This document shows, piece by piece, positions 22,092 through 33,290 of a stretch of 64,000 nt of DNA. The stretch is from Amblyomma americanum (lineage: Eukaryota > Arthropoda > Arachnida > Ixodida > Ixodidae): contig NC_135505.1 in assembly GCF_052857255.1 (NCBI RefSeq), positions 45,524,520 to 45,588,519 of the forward strand, in the 5' to 3' direction. The position numbers were made by a program, and so were the translations under genes. Position 1 is the first letter of the stretch. Each line of letters begins with the position of its first letter. The notes under the pieces were generated by a model. That model was not told where the DNA came from and ran no database searches. It was given only the letters and a program-made list of their open reading frames with translations.

Positions 22092-24026
22092 TCATTCGGC
22101 GTGGTGGTCTATCATGCGGCTCTTCCAGAGACCAAATAGTCTCAGCAACACGAATAGATCATATGGCACAGCACTGTTTTTCTCCGCGGGCAAAAAACGA
22201 ATACTGTAGGGTGTGATGCCAATTCCCTTCTTTATTGTTCGTGGTAAAATGTCCCAGCAGAAGATAGCATCAATGCATAGAACAAAACAGTGGTCAATCG
22301 TCTCTGGTGTATTGCACAGGCGACAATTCGCCCTCCATGGCTCAAGCACCTCCTTAGCATGAAGCCATGTCTCCACAGGCAGCGTTCACGTGTGCAGCTT
22401 AAAAAGAATGTTTTCGCGGCAGAAGAAATGCACATTCTCCTAACACGTTTTAAAACAGTGGTGTCAAGGAACACCAGACAAGGTTGCCGATACAACGGTA
22501 TCGGAAACAAATGCTCTGAGAGTGTCTGAGTCATCTGCCTTCTGGAGAGGCTATACAGGTAGTTTGAAGAAAAGCGCACAGTGAGGAAATTGAAGTTGTC
22601 AGCAACATCCTTGAGGAATCCTCATAAAGGCCCTTCACGATTGTGTCATGTCGGTGCAAATAGGAAAGGCAAATGAGCACTGTGGTGCCTAATAAGCACA
22701 GTTAGTAGAAGAAGGGTGGTTTGAAGATTTGAAAAAGAAAAAAACGCGAGACAACTTGATGCACGAATAAGTGAATAAGGCCGATTCCACCAGACTCTCG
22801 AGAAAGAAATAGGTAATCGCGAGGCATGGGTTCCCGTTGGGAGTGCCATACAAATGCAGCAAATATTCTGTGCATCGCCTGCACTTTCTTCCTCGCACAG
22901 TGGAGAACCTGCAGTACATAGGCAAGTTTTGCAAATAAAAAAATGTTGCAGACTTGAGCCTGAGCAAACTCTGATGGTTCCTTACCCATCTAAGCCTAGG
23001 TTTGTCGCATGATGAAGAATCTCTGAGAATCCCAGTAGGTGCCACTTTTGCGAATTTGGTGAAGAGGAACCCCTATGTAGTGAAGGGGCCCGCACTCCCA
23101 GCTTATGCCACTATAATGACTTGGCGTTGTACCGTAATGGCCCAACCAAAACTCCTTGGAGTTATTTAGATTAAGAGCCGTACCTGATACCTCGCAAAAA
23201 TGTTCAGCCAAATGCAGTGCCCCAAACACACTCCTTTTGTCAGAAAAAACAAGGTCGATATCATCTGCATAGGCTAAAATCTTAATTTCACACTGCGCCA
23301 AGGAGAAGCCAGGGATAGATGTGCAGTTAGTAATACTGAGGAAAAGGCGTTCAAGATATAGGGCAAACAACAAAGGCGATAAGGGACAGCCGTGGTGAAC
23401 AGATAATTTCAATGGAATAGGTTTGGTTAGCTCTTGGTAAACAATTAGCCTTGCATATTACTCCTTGTAGCAGTCTCATGCCCCTAAGCAAGACATCTCC
23501 AATGTTTGCATGCTCTAAGACCGCAAACAATAAATTGTGCCGAACTTTATCAAAGGCCTTGTCAAGGTCATTCTGAATTAGAGCTACTTGTCCCATCTCA
23601 TCTGATACTGTCTCCACTACTGAACGTGCAATATAAATATGGGTTTGGATGCTGTGGCCTCTGATACCACAAACCTGATGCATGACTATTGAGTGAGCGA
23701 CAACTAGCTGCAGACGATTGCTAAGAACCTTTAAAAAAAGTTTGTAATCTGCATTACAGAGGCAAATTGGACGATATCCCTGAACTGTTTTCATCCGACT
23801 TAATTTTGTGCTTTTTAAAATTATCATCGTAGGCCCAGAACAGAAAGTGGGCGAGCAAGAAATCAACATCGTAAAAAGCCTGGAACACCTCCATCAAGAC
23901 AGGCGCTAGGCAAGTGGAAAATGTTTTACAGAACCTCCTAGTAATATCAACTGGCCGAGAAGATTTCTGAGCCATCAGGTCAGAAAAGGCAGGTTTAGTT
24001 TTCTCCAAGGTCATAGGCCCCTCCAC
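22092..24026 (-). pseudogene. L1/Tx1-like reverse transcriptase remnant
   Basis: Several frames in series carry VQGYRPICLCNADYKLF and QNDLDKAFDKVRHNLL (23351-24026), GCPLSPLLFALYLERLF and the active-site AYADDIDLVF (22996-23412), the thumb (22702-22989) and a C-terminal CRLCNTPETIDHCFVLC zinc-like motif (22092-22376). The frame changes between each pair show that no product can be made. Confidence 0.7.
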
Positions 24027-24485
24027 TACAACACACTGCTCATCGTCAAGTCAGGACAAGGCTTCGAAGAAGTGACTGTAATCTGACGTCACGTTTGCGC
24101 CCGCACAACCACCAAACAGCTGCCGATAATAGCCAAAGAAAGCCTCAATAATACCAGGTCCTTCGCTGTATGTGCATCCACTATACTGAATTTCCAATAT
24201 TTCTTTAGCTAGAGCAGTCTGCCTTTCATCACTCAGGACCCGACGAGATAGTTGCTCATCCAGAAATCTACGGGTCCTAGATCTTATCAGGGCCCCTTTG
24301 TATCTTTCAGTTCCAAAACGCTGAAGCTCTTATCTTACGGCAGTGAAATCTTCTACATAGGCACCTAGGCTACTGCTCTCTAACTCATGTAGCTCAAATA
24401 AAGACCACCGAGCCCTCGAAGGTGATGTCTCTTCAAAAACGCGATTCTTGCTGAGGTTTCAATAGCAATGTTGTTTGTTTCTTGT

Positions 24486-25356
24486 TTAAACAAGTCCCAT
24501 TTTTTGCAAAACTGAGAGGTCACCGCATGACCACGTGTCCTTCAAGCAATTAGATAGAGCACGTTTGAAGATTGCATCTGAGAGCAGGCAGCTATTCAGC
24601 TTCCACAGCTCCCATCGAGGATGGAGTATGCGCCGACTGTATCTCCCTCTCTGAAGAGACACCATGCAGTGATCACTGAAGAATATGGTCCGCACCCAGT
24701 AACCAAAAACGCTGTATAACATGTCTGGTGAAACGTAAATCCTGTCAAGCCGAGCACTAGAGGAGCACTGAAAATGAGCGAAATAGATGTTATGTCCCTT
24801 ATCTTGCCCAACATCCACCAGGTTGTATTCGCATGCCAAATCATTGAGTAAAGCAACACTAGGGTCATATCGCTTACTTAACGCGGCTCGGTCTTCATCC
24901 CTGCAAACACAATTGAAATCACCCAACAGCATAATTTTACGACCCGTGGACAAATGATCTACTAATGAAAGGAAAAATAGCCTTCTATCACTGCTTTACA
25001 GGGGCTTAAACACAGACAATTCGCCACTGTACACCCAAAATTGCGAGGTCGCAGCAGATAAGTCGCCCGTGATCATCAGTGCGATGCGACACGACAGTAA
25101 TACCCAGTGTGATGGCCAGGAATAGCATGCATCCACCTGATAAGACTCTCGAGTGACTAACGATCACATTGAATTCTGACAAAAAAGGCTCGACAGCAGC
25201 ATCAGTCTCCTCATCACAGGACAGCTTGGTTTCCTGAATGGCTGCCACACTTACACCCCATTTGTTTAAAAGATGCGGTAACTGATGTTGCCTTCCAAGA
25301 ATATACAAACCCCTAATGTTAACGGTATCGACCTGAAATGCTGCGATCCCCGCCAT
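24486..25356 (-). pseudogene. L1/Tx1-like endonuclease domain remnant
   Basis: Two frames make up an apurinic-type endonuclease. The first (25006-25356) has TVNIRGL and AAIQETKLS with the catalytic Glu. The second (24486-24953) has MLLGDFNCVCRDEDR, SARLDRIYVS and FFSDHCMV with the catalytic Asp and His. A frame break lies between them near 25000. Confidence 0.7.
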
Positions 25357-25649
25357 TTTTGGTGCTTGCCTTATTGAAGGCCATCCCCTGTACTGGGGCG
25401 GCCAGCCTGCAAATCGAACGCATGTTGGGCAGACATCGCCCTGCGTTTTGAGGTGACCCTTCCCAACGCCGCCACATCACGTGCTTTCTGCACATTGCCA
25501 TCGACACACACCTCATAATCTGCAGGGCGCTTCAAAGGTGCGCTGTTATCCATCGCCTCTTCTGAGACAGCCAAGGCTTCGGCCCACGAAGCCGAGTGGG
25601 CCACGTCAATCGCTACCACGCTGACAGCCGACGGGGCACCGAACACAAT

Positions 25650-26797
25650 CTAAGATGACACTTTAGGCGACACATTGCTGCACTCCGGCGACGGAGGGGC
25701 ATCGCCGGCACAGAAAGCATGTGGCACATTCACTTGCTGAAGCGCCTGCACTGGCTCTAAAACAGGGGCGTTCTGCTCTCGTGATCGTTGGGTGACAGGT
25801 GGCTCCTGAGCATCAAGCACAGGACTCAAAGTAGCATACCCGGACAGTCCCGGGTCCGGCAGCTTTGGGTCTGGAGACGGTGATTCCTGTTTGTCCGTAC
25901 TTGCAGGTGGGCCCTTCCCGTTATTTGGTGTAGAAGCCTTTGGTCTATCTTCTGTTTGCAGCTCATGACTCTGTCCACTCAACGCTTCCACAACATTCGA
26001 CACATCCATAATGTGCTCTGACACCACTTCATCCTCATCCTCATGTGCCCAGTTGCCTAGGCGTAACCTGTCAGCATAACTCATAACACAATTGTCTGTT
26101 TTGTGCCCAAAACGTCAGCGCTGGGTGCATCGAGGCGTACGACACTGACGCCGTACATGGCCCGCACGGATACAACGAAGACACAGCGGAGGGCTGCCCG
26201 GGATCACAACTAAATATTGTACCCAGAAAAAGTTGAGCGTGTGAGGTATTGTACTTGCTGACACTCCGTCCTTGAGCGTGAGCGAGATTTCACGGTTCGC
26301 TGTTTCCATGTGCTCCATTCCGGGCACCGCCACTTCTCATGCTCGATAGTTTGTACAGTTCCAAGAGGCTCCAAAGCTTCCACAATCCTCCGGTGCTCTA
26401 TATAGCGCGGTGGCCAAAGAAGCGAAAGCTTCACGTTTTCTGTGTCCGGGTCAAACACGATACATTTTAGACCTTTGACGTGGAACTCTGCTTTGTCAAT
26501 AAGCTTCTGTTTTGAGGAACTGCTCTCGCAGGTAACCATCCGAATGTGGCTCATATGGTACGGGCCAATACAAAGAATCTCACGGAGGTCTACAATCTGC
26601 GCAAGCACGTCTCGGAAACAGGGAGCAGGGTATGGGCGACTCTTAAGGTCAGCATGCAGAAAGACGGTGTTGAGGAGAACATTACCGCTAGGTAGTCGAG
26701 GAAGGACCACTTTATACAGGTCCCTGGCAACTTCAGATGTCGGGAGACCTCGGGCAACGGCCCATGCGCTGTTTCCAGCCAGAACATTTCGACACAC
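25650..26797 (-). pseudogene. L1/Tx1-like ORF1 remnant
   Basis: A first frame (26210-26797) has an RRM-like region. It is followed, after a frameshift near 26330, by LTLKDGVSASTIPHTL and the zinc knuckle LCLRCIRAGHVRRQC, ending in a stop at 26115. A third frame (25650-26084) is Pro/Ser/acidic-rich, like ORF1 tails of this clade. Breaks near 26330 and 26100 inactivate it. Intact proteins of this type bind element RNA. Confidence 0.65.
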
Positions 26798-26850
26798 AGC
26801 CGTTCAGAACGGCTTCTTCTTCCTCTTGCCACTCCGCCTGAACAACTCAA

Positions 26851-27954
26851 GGTTTAACCGTCAATAAAGGCGCATCTAGTGGAATGAAAATGCACTCTTC
26901 CGATGTAGAATTCGCCTCGCTTTCGCAGCATATATCCTGTCCTGACAGAGCTGGGCCATCAGAAATTTTTAAATTTCGACTGTATTAAACAACTAAGGCA
27001 TCAAAATCATAGACCTCATAAACTTTTTCTCGTGATTAGCTTCTTGTTTAGGTCACAACAGAAGTTTTAACAACGGATTACTTTTTGTCGTGGAGGAATT
27101 CTGTGCGCCGGTCCTAAATCTGGGGGGAGCTTCACTGCAGACAAAAGATGTACCTGACTATAGGTCCTTAGCCGCTATAGCTAAGTTAGATAGTATAACT
27201 ATGGCTATGGCTAGATAGTAGATGGGGTTGTTTAATGGGGACACAAAGCAAATCTGTTTCATTGCTATCTTTGAATATCGAATAATGAACGCAGACGCAT
27301 TAATTCAAGATGTCATTTACGCTTTCGCATGCTGGAACGTGTAAACACTACGGAAGAACAGTCCAGTAATCATTCTTAACATTAAAGGACATGATTAGAA
27401 TCCGGAATAGCGCACGTGTTAAACAATATTTCTTCACGAGAAAACAGTAGCTGTCTTGTAATAATCCCAAAAGGCTCTTATTAAGTGATGAGAATGTGTT
27501 TTCTCAATAACAGGAAATGCAATCATATCAGAGGCAAAAAGTTCAGAAATCTAGCGCGAAGTGATCTAAAACTATGCCTTGAAAAAAGTAGCAAATAACG
27601 TAAAACCACGGTGACAGCTGACTGTATGAAGGTGCCATGTTGCTGCGTCAATGTCGGTGAATCTCGCTGAATGTTGCCCACGAACAAAACAATTGACGCT
27701 TTTGGATGCGTTCCCGGGTATTCAATTTATGTCGAACATTCTTTTCATTGCGAATATTCGAAATGCAGGAAAATTTGAGCTTTCGAATCGAACACGAATA
27801 ATAAGTGTATCGTCGTCCTCAGTTATGGGTATCACTTAATTACGCCGCGAACCAGTGGTTCCTCACAGCATTACAATACACTCACTAACTCATGCTGTAT
27901 ATTTATGTGGTTTACAAGTTCATTTTCTGATCGCCAGAAATGCTACGAAAGATT
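26851..27954. other. No gene recognised
   Basis: This AT-rich stretch has only short frames without recognisable motifs. Confidence 0.5.
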
Positions 27955-28055
27955 CTAACCATCGCGAACCCTAAAGATCAGCTGTTCCCGTCTTCCATTA
28001 GCCCGGTACGAGTCTTTTATTCCCGGCTTGTGGGCCACGTGACAGAGATTGATAA

Positions 28056-28236
28056 TGTAACGTGAAGATGTGCACACCAAAAGGGAAAAATATATTTACA
28101 AGGAAACAGCTTACAGCCACGCAGCCGAACAACCTGGCACGCGAAGCCCAGCCGCAGAAACGCACTTCGGCCTCTTCGCGTTCCAAGCGCGAGCGCACCA
28201 AGCACGAGCGTTCCAAGCACAAGCACAACCGTAGCA
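28056..28236 (-). repeat. 3' LTR of the Gypsy element
   Basis: On the + strand it starts TGTAACGTGAAG and ends ACCGTAGCA, matching 33009-33188. A TATA-like AAATATATTT is present. No AATAAA is seen, and the short length is at the low end for Gypsy LTRs. Confidence 0.9.
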
Positions 28237-28406
28237 TAACTCCCGGCGGCAAAAGCACCGTCCCGGTGCTAAGTGGATGATGTAGCAGGCGTGTGGTACG
28301 GTTTGAGACGGACTACATGAACGACGTCAGTCAAAGGGCTAGTGGACGACGTCGGAGCATGAAGAGGTGTAATCTCGTAGGTCACGTCGGTCACCTGACG
28401 GAGAAC

Positions 28407-31400
28407 TCAATAAGGGCCACTGTACTGACGTAGAAGTTTCTCAGAGAGACCTACACGGCGAGAAGGAGACCAAAGGAGGACGAGTGAGCCCGGCGGATAG
28501 TGTACTGGGCGATGCCGGCGGTCGTAAACTGACTTCTGGTAGGTCTGAGATGCGGTGAGCCGGTCTCGGGCGATTTCACGGGCCATAATTGCTCGGGAGA
28601 TGGCGTCACGTGCATACTCTGAGGTCGAGGCAGTAGAACTCGGTAGTAATGTATCCAATGGCAGCGCAGGATGCCGACCAAACAGAAGGTAGAAAGGAGA
28701 ATAGCCGGTGGTATCATGCCGCGACGAATTATAAGCAAATGTTACATAAGGCAAGGCAACGTCCCAATCGCGGTGGTCGGGCGAGACATACATGGATAGC
28801 ATATCGGTCAGAGTCCTGTTGAGGCGCTCGGTAAGCCCGTTCGTCTGGGGATGGTAAGCTGTAGTGAGCTTATGCTGCGTGCCACAGGACCGGAGGATAT
28901 CGTCAACTACTCGGGACAAAAAGTAGCGGCCGCGGTCCGTCAGCAATTGGTGTGGAGCGCCGTGGTGAAGGATTACGTTCTGCAATAGGAAGTCGGCGAC
29001 ATCGGTTGCGCAACTTGTTGGTAACGCACGCGTGATAGCGTACCGGGTCGCATAGTCGGTCGCGACAGCAATCCAACGGTTGCCGGAGCAGGACGTCGGA
29101 AAAGGTCCGAGAAGGTCGAGTCCAACACGGTAGAATGGTTCGAGAGGTACGTCAATAGGCTGTAGAAGGCCAGCAGGCAACGTTGATGGTCTCTTCCTGC
29201 GTTGACAGAGGTCGCAGGAGGCAACGTAACGCCGAACAGAGCGGTACAGACCAGGCCAAAAGAAGCGGCGTCGGACCCGATCGTATGTGCGGGAGACGCC
29301 GAGGTGGCCTGCGGTCGGTAGGTCGTGTAGTTCCGCTAGGACTGATGAACGGAGACAGTGGGGAACGACTAGCAGGAGCGGAGGTCCGTCAGGACGAAGG
29401 TTGCGGCGGTATAGGACGCCATCCTGAATGACGAACAGTTGCAATGAAGGATCTCGGCTGGCACAGTTGAGGCGATCAATGAGAATACGCAAGGAAGAGT
29501 CTTGTCGCTGCTCGTCCGCGATGTTAACCAGATCGGAGATAGCGAAGAGGCACGGGCCGAGGTCGTTGTCTCCAGGATCAGGCGGCTCTACAGGGTGCCG
29601 AGACAGGCAGTCGGCGTCTTGATGGAGACGCCCTGACTTGTAATGAACAGTGTAAGAATACTCTTGGAGGCGCAACGTCCAACGTCCGAGCCGGCCTGTG
29701 GGGTCTTTCAGTGAAGACAGCCAACAAAGGGCGTGGTGATCGGTCGCTACGGAGAATGGACGGCCAAACAGGTACGGTCGGAACTTAGCTACAGCCCAAA
29801 CAAGAGCTAGACACTCGCGCTCTGTAATTGAGTAATTTCGCTCAGCTGTAGAAAGGAGGCGGCTGGCATATGCAATAACGCAATCTTGCCTTTGGTGATG
29901 TTGGGCTAGCACGGCGCCAATCTCATAACCGCAGGCGTCTGTGCGAACTTCAGTCGGAGCCGACGGATCAAAATGGGCCAGAATAGGTGGGGAGGTGAGT
30001 AAGTCGACTAGCGAAGAAAAGGCCTCCTCTTGGGCAGGGCCCCAGGTAAAAGGGGTGTCTTTCTTTAGAAGGTCGGTCAGAGGGCGAGCGGTGCCGGCAA
30101 AATTTTTGATGAAACGGCGGAAGTACGAGCAGAGGCCGACGAAGCTGCGCACATCCGTAGACGACTGGGGAATAGGGAAGTCCTTGACGGCTTTAACTTT
30201 AAGAGGATCCGGGCGGACACCAGAAGCGTCGACTAGATGTCCGAGAATGGTGAGTTGGCGGCGACCGAATTGACATTTCGACGAATTGAGCTGTAGCCCG
30301 GCTCTACGGAAGACAGAAAGAATGCTCGCCAGTCTTTCGAGGTGCGTGGTAAACGTGGGCGAAAAAACCACAACATCGTCGAGGTAACATAGACATGTGG
30401 ACCATTTAAAGCCGCGAAGCAAGGAGTCCATCATTCTTTCGAAGGTAGCTGGCGCATTACAGAGACCGAATGGCATAACGTTAAACTGATATAAGCCGTC
30501 CGGTGTGACGAATGCCGTCTTTTCGCGGTCATTGTCATCAACAGAGATTTGCCAATACCCGGACCGAAGGTCAATTGAAGAGAAAAATTTGGCTCCGTGA
30601 AGGCAGTCCAAAGCATCGTCTATTCTTGGGAGTGGATAGACGGCTTTTTTTGTTATGTTGTTTAGGTGCCGGTAATCAACACAAAAGCGCCAGCTGCCGT
30701 CCTTCTTTTTAACCAGCACAACTGGTGAGGCCCAAGGGCTCGACGAGGGCTCTATGATGTCTTTACTGAGCATCTTGTCCACCTCTTGCTGTATGATGGT
30801 GCGTTCTGTACTGGACACTCTGTAGGGTCGTCTGTGAATAGGAGCTGCGTCACCGGTGTTGATGCGATGCGTGACCACAGATGTTCGAGCCAAAGGGCGG
30901 TCATCGAAGTCAAAGATGTCGCGAAAAGACGACAGAAGATACCGAAGGTCGTGAGCTTGCCCTGGTAAGAGGTCAGCAGCAATCATTTTTGCATATTCAT
31001 CAGGCGGTGGGACGTCAGAGTCGCGGCAGTTCGACGAGGGTGGGACGCTTCTCACCGCCGATACGACGCATTCGGCAGCAGGGCACAGCGTGGCGAGCGA
31101 CATACCTTGTGGGAGCGGCTGAACGTAAGAGGCAAAGTTGAGAACCGGAAGGGACGCTTGATTTGCCGACATGGTGACAACTGTATGCGCAAGGGCAACA
31201 CTGCGTGTAAAGGGCACATCAGGAACCGGAGTTGTGATGTAGTCACCATCGGGAACTGGCGGGACAGAGGAGAAACGGACATAAGTGGCGGCATCGGGGT
31301 CCAGGCGGACAAAGTCGGCGGTGCACAGTCGGTGAACAATTGGATCCGGTGGCTCTGAAGGAACAGGTAGAGCGAGTTGAACGATGCTTGTGGCGCAATC

Positions 31401-31772
31401 TATAAGGGCGGAATGGTCGGTGAGAAAGTCAAGGCCGAGAATGATGTCATGAGGGCAGTGTTCGAGGACAGTGAAGAGCACAGAAGTATGGCGGCCGGCT
31501 ATTGAAACACGAGCAGTACACATTCCGACGACAATAGACATACCGCCATCTGCAACACGGACCACAGTTGAGGGGGCAGGAGTGAGCACTTTCCTTAGGC
31601 GACGGCGAAGACGAGCATTCATGACTGAGACGTGCGCTCCAGTGTCGATCAGAGCGGTAACAGGGACCCCGTCCACGTCGACGTTAAGGATGTTCCGATG
31701 AGCATGAAGAGTTAAAGGAGGGTTTTCTGGTCGGGTCGTCAGAGCAGCATCACCCCCAGACGCTGCAGCCAT
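28407..31772 (-). CDS. Gypsy pol polyprotein
   Basis: An open frame of 1121 codons. The domain order is aspartic protease (about residues 28-125, LIDTGAHVSVM), reverse transcriptase (about 315-490, FCVDYRHLNN, FGLCNAPATFERMMD and active site CYLDDVVVF near 461-469), RNase H (about 585-710, TDACGYEIGAVLAQ), integrase zinc region (about 795-850) and integrase core (about 860-1010, HPQTNGLTERLNRTL). The frame ends at a TGA (28407-28409), but the same frame continues with about 45 recognisable codons of the usual C-terminal tail to a TAG at 28269-28271. The stop therefore looks like a point change. Pol starts at an ATG overlapping the gag stop. Confidence 0.9.
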   Translation of the reverse strand: MAAASGGDAALTTRPENPPLTLHAHRNILNVDVDGVPVTALIDTGAHVSVMNARLRRRLRKVLTPAPSTVVRVADGGMSIVVGMCTARVSIAGRHTSVLFTVLEHCPHDIILGLDFLTDHSALIDCATSIVQLALPVPSEPPDPIVHRLCTADFVRLDPDAATYVRFSSVPPVPDGDYITTPVPDVPFTRSVALAHTVVTMSANQASLPVLNFASYVQPLPQGMSLATLCPAAECVVSAVRSVPPSSNCRDSDVPPPDEYAKMIAADLLPGQAHDLRYLLSSFRDIFDFDDRPLARTSVVTHRINTGDAAPIHRRPYRVSSTERTIIQQEVDKMLSKDIIEPSSSPWASPVVLVKKKDGSWRFCVDYRHLNNITKKAVYPLPRIDDALDCLHGAKFFSSIDLRSGYWQISVDDNDREKTAFVTPDGLYQFNVMPFGLCNAPATFERMMDSLLRGFKWSTCLCYLDDVVVFSPTFTTHLERLASILSVFRRAGLQLNSSKCQFGRRQLTILGHLVDASGVRPDPLKVKAVKDFPIPQSSTDVRSFVGLCSYFRRFIKNFAGTARPLTDLLKKDTPFTWGPAQEEAFSSLVDLLTSPPILAHFDPSAPTEVRTDACGYEIGAVLAQHHQRQDCVIAYASRLLSTAERNYSITERECLALVWAVAKFRPYLFGRPFSVATDHHALCWLSSLKDPTGRLGRWTLRLQEYSYTVHYKSGRLHQDADCLSRHPVEPPDPGDNDLGPCLFAISDLVNIADEQRQDSSLRILIDRLNCASRDPSLQLFVIQDGVLYRRNLRPDGPPLLLVVPHCLRSSVLAELHDLPTAGHLGVSRTYDRVRRRFFWPGLYRSVRRYVASCDLCQRRKRPSTLPAGLLQPIDVPLEPFYRVGLDLLGPFPTSCSGNRWIAVATDYATRYAITRALPTSCATDVADFLLQNVILHHGAPHQLLTDRGRYFLSRVVDDILRSCGTQHKLTTAYHPQTNGLTERLNRTLTDMLSMYVSPDHRDWDVALPYVTFAYNSSRHDTTGYSPFYLLFGRHPALPLDTLLPSSTASTSEYARDAISRAIMAREIARDRLTASQTYQKSVYDRRHRPVHYPPGSLVLLWSPSRRVGLSEKLLRQYSGPY

Positions 31773-32929
31773 CAGTTTTCCGACCGGGAGCGGGCATATG
31801 GGGCCGGCGACGAAGGGCGGCGAGGTCGGGGCGATGGAGATCGACGGCGCTGAGGTGACGACGAACGGTTGGTAAGCGGGGTCTGAGCGTGGTGGCCAGA
31901 AGAGGTCGTTTCCGAGGGCGACGGAGAGCGGCGGGAATATGCAGAACCCGGCGGGTAGCGGCTGTAGGTCGAGGACGGACGGCTTCGGCAGTGTCGAGAT
32001 ATGTGGCCAACTCGGGAGCAGTTAAAGCAGATGGGCCTGTCATCAGGTGTTCTCCATTCATCTGGATTGCGGCTGCGTCGAGGGTAGTATGCACGTTCAG
32101 AACCGAGCTCCGGGGACATGCGGCGAGCATATGGGGCACTAACTGAGCAAACAGGTTGAATCCCAAGATTGGCAAATTCTTTGCGAACGACAGCCTGTAT
32201 AAGGGATACTGCTGGAGTACTGTCTGTTGCGGGTGGATGAAACGCAACGGGGGACATTGCCTCTACTTCTTGGCGCACAAGTCGTGTCAGGCTCTCAGAT
32301 GTCGGCAGACGGCTCGGTGGAGTCGAGTCTACACAGGACGACGTCGCAGTCGTATTCGGCAACCGCGTGAACTGCGGAGAAATTCGGCGGCTCTTCGCTT
32401 GTTCGAACCAGCGGCATTCCTTGATGATTGCGTCAACCGTTCCGCAGTCCTTGTATACAAGAAGGTTAAAGGCGTCATCTGCGATGCCTTTGAGCACGTG
32501 ACCTACTTTGTCGCACTCTGACATAGTGTCGTCGACTTTCATGCAGAGAGCTAATATGTCCTGAATGTATGATACATAGGACTCTGTGGACGTTTGTGCA
32601 CGGCATGCGAGTTCCTTCTTCGCAGCGAGCTGACGCCCGAATGGCTTACCAAACAGGTCACAAAGCTTGCGCTTGCAGAGATCCCAGCTGGTGAGTTCAT
32701 CCTCGGGGGTCTCGAAACATACCCTGGCAGTGCCCGTCAGGTAGAAGATGACGTTGGCCAACTTTAGGGTCGGGTCCCACCTGTTGTGTGTGCTCACGCG
32801 CTCGTACATTGCGAGCCAGTCCTCCACGTCGACGCCGTCCGTTCCGTTGAAGGTCCCAGGATCTCTCGGATGGGCAATGATGAACGCCGGGTTGGCGGAC
32901 GCTGACGGAGCGGCCCCTTCGCTGGTCAT
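31772..32929 (-). CDS. Gypsy gag protein
   Basis: The ATG at 32929 (MTSEGAAPSA) follows the LTR and primer region by about 80 bp and gives 385 residues. The frame is open further upstream into the LTR, but that part is not Gag-like. A capsid-type region includes FNGTDGVDVEDWLAMYERV and LTGTARVCFE (about residues 30-180). A zinc knuckle CFNCSRVGHISRHC lies near residue 300, and the tail is rich in Arg and Ser. The product packages element RNA into particles. The TGA stop overlaps the pol ATG as TGATG. Confidence 0.85.
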   Translation of the reverse strand: MTSEGAAPSASANPAFIIAHPRDPGTFNGTDGVDVEDWLAMYERVSTHNRWDPTLKLANVIFYLTGTARVCFETPEDELTSWDLCKRKLCDLFGKPFGRQLAAKKELACRAQTSTESYVSYIQDILALCMKVDDTMSECDKVGHVLKGIADDAFNLLVYKDCGTVDAIIKECRWFEQAKSRRISPQFTRLPNTTATSSCVDSTPPSRLPTSESLTRLVRQEVEAMSPVAFHPPATDSTPAVSLIQAVVRKEFANLGIQPVCSVSAPYARRMSPELGSERAYYPRRSRNPDEWRTPDDRPICFNCSRVGHISRHCRSRPSSTYSRYPPGSAYSRRSPSPSETTSSGHHAQTPLTNRSSSPQRRRSPSPRPRRPSSPAPYARSRSEN

Positions 32930-33008
32930 GGTTGAAGAGCCGGCGAGCTGACGACCGCTGCGGAGTTCCGTGCTTGCTGTGGCTGTACCCCGCACCTCAC
33001 ACCAATAA

Positions 33009-33188
33009 TGTAACGTGAAGATGTGCACACCAAAAGGGAAAAATATATTTACAGGGAAACACTTACAGCCACGCAGCCGAACAACCGGGCACGCGAAGCC
33101 CAGCCGCAGAAACGCACTTCGTCCTCTTCGCGTTCCAAGCGCGAGCGCACCAAGCACGAGCGTTCCAAGCACAAGCACAACCGTAGCA
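33009..33188 (-). repeat. 5' LTR of the Gypsy element
   Basis: It matches 28056-28236 with roughly three substitutions and one indel. On the - strand the primer-site region starts immediately inside it with TTATTGGTGTGAGGTGCGGG. I could not assign the tRNA primer. Confidence 0.9.
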
Positions 33189-33290
33189 ATATTGTACTGT
33201 TTAGGATAGGGAGTCTTCTCTGAACACAAGAACTACTTTTTGGGATGTGTGATTCGCGACACCAACGCCACTAAAAGATTGTTTCATAAT
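33189..33290. repeat. Right half of the Gypsy target repeat
   Basis: ATATTGTACTGTTTAGGATA and CTCTGAACACAAGAACTAC continue the repeat broken at 28055. They match 15539-15600 after substitutions. Confidence 0.6.

Larger units (their letters stand above)
22092..26850 (-). mobile_element. Decayed L1/Tx1-like LINE
   Basis: This is a two-ORF element in order on the - strand. ORF1 with a zinc knuckle lies at about 25650-26850, the endonuclease at 24486-25356, the reverse transcriptase at about 22990-24026, and a C-terminal Cys-rich region at 22092-22990. Phrases such as MLLGDFNCVCRDEDR, GYRPICLCNADYKLFLKVL and PPLCLRCIRAGHVRRQC are typical of the L1/Tx1 clade. Many frameshifts show it is old. Confidence 0.75.
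28056..33188 (-). mobile_element. Nearly intact Ty3/Gypsy retrotransposon
   Basis: It has two near-identical LTRs (28056-28236 and 33009-33188) with about four differences in 181 bp, plus gag and pol in long open frames. In element order it reads LTR, primer site, gag (32929-31772), pol (31772-28407), then the second LTR. The low LTR divergence indicates a young insertion. Flanks are ATAA on the left and ATAT on the right, a probable 4-bp target duplication with one change, supported by the empty-site paralog at 15.5 kb. Confidence 0.9.
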
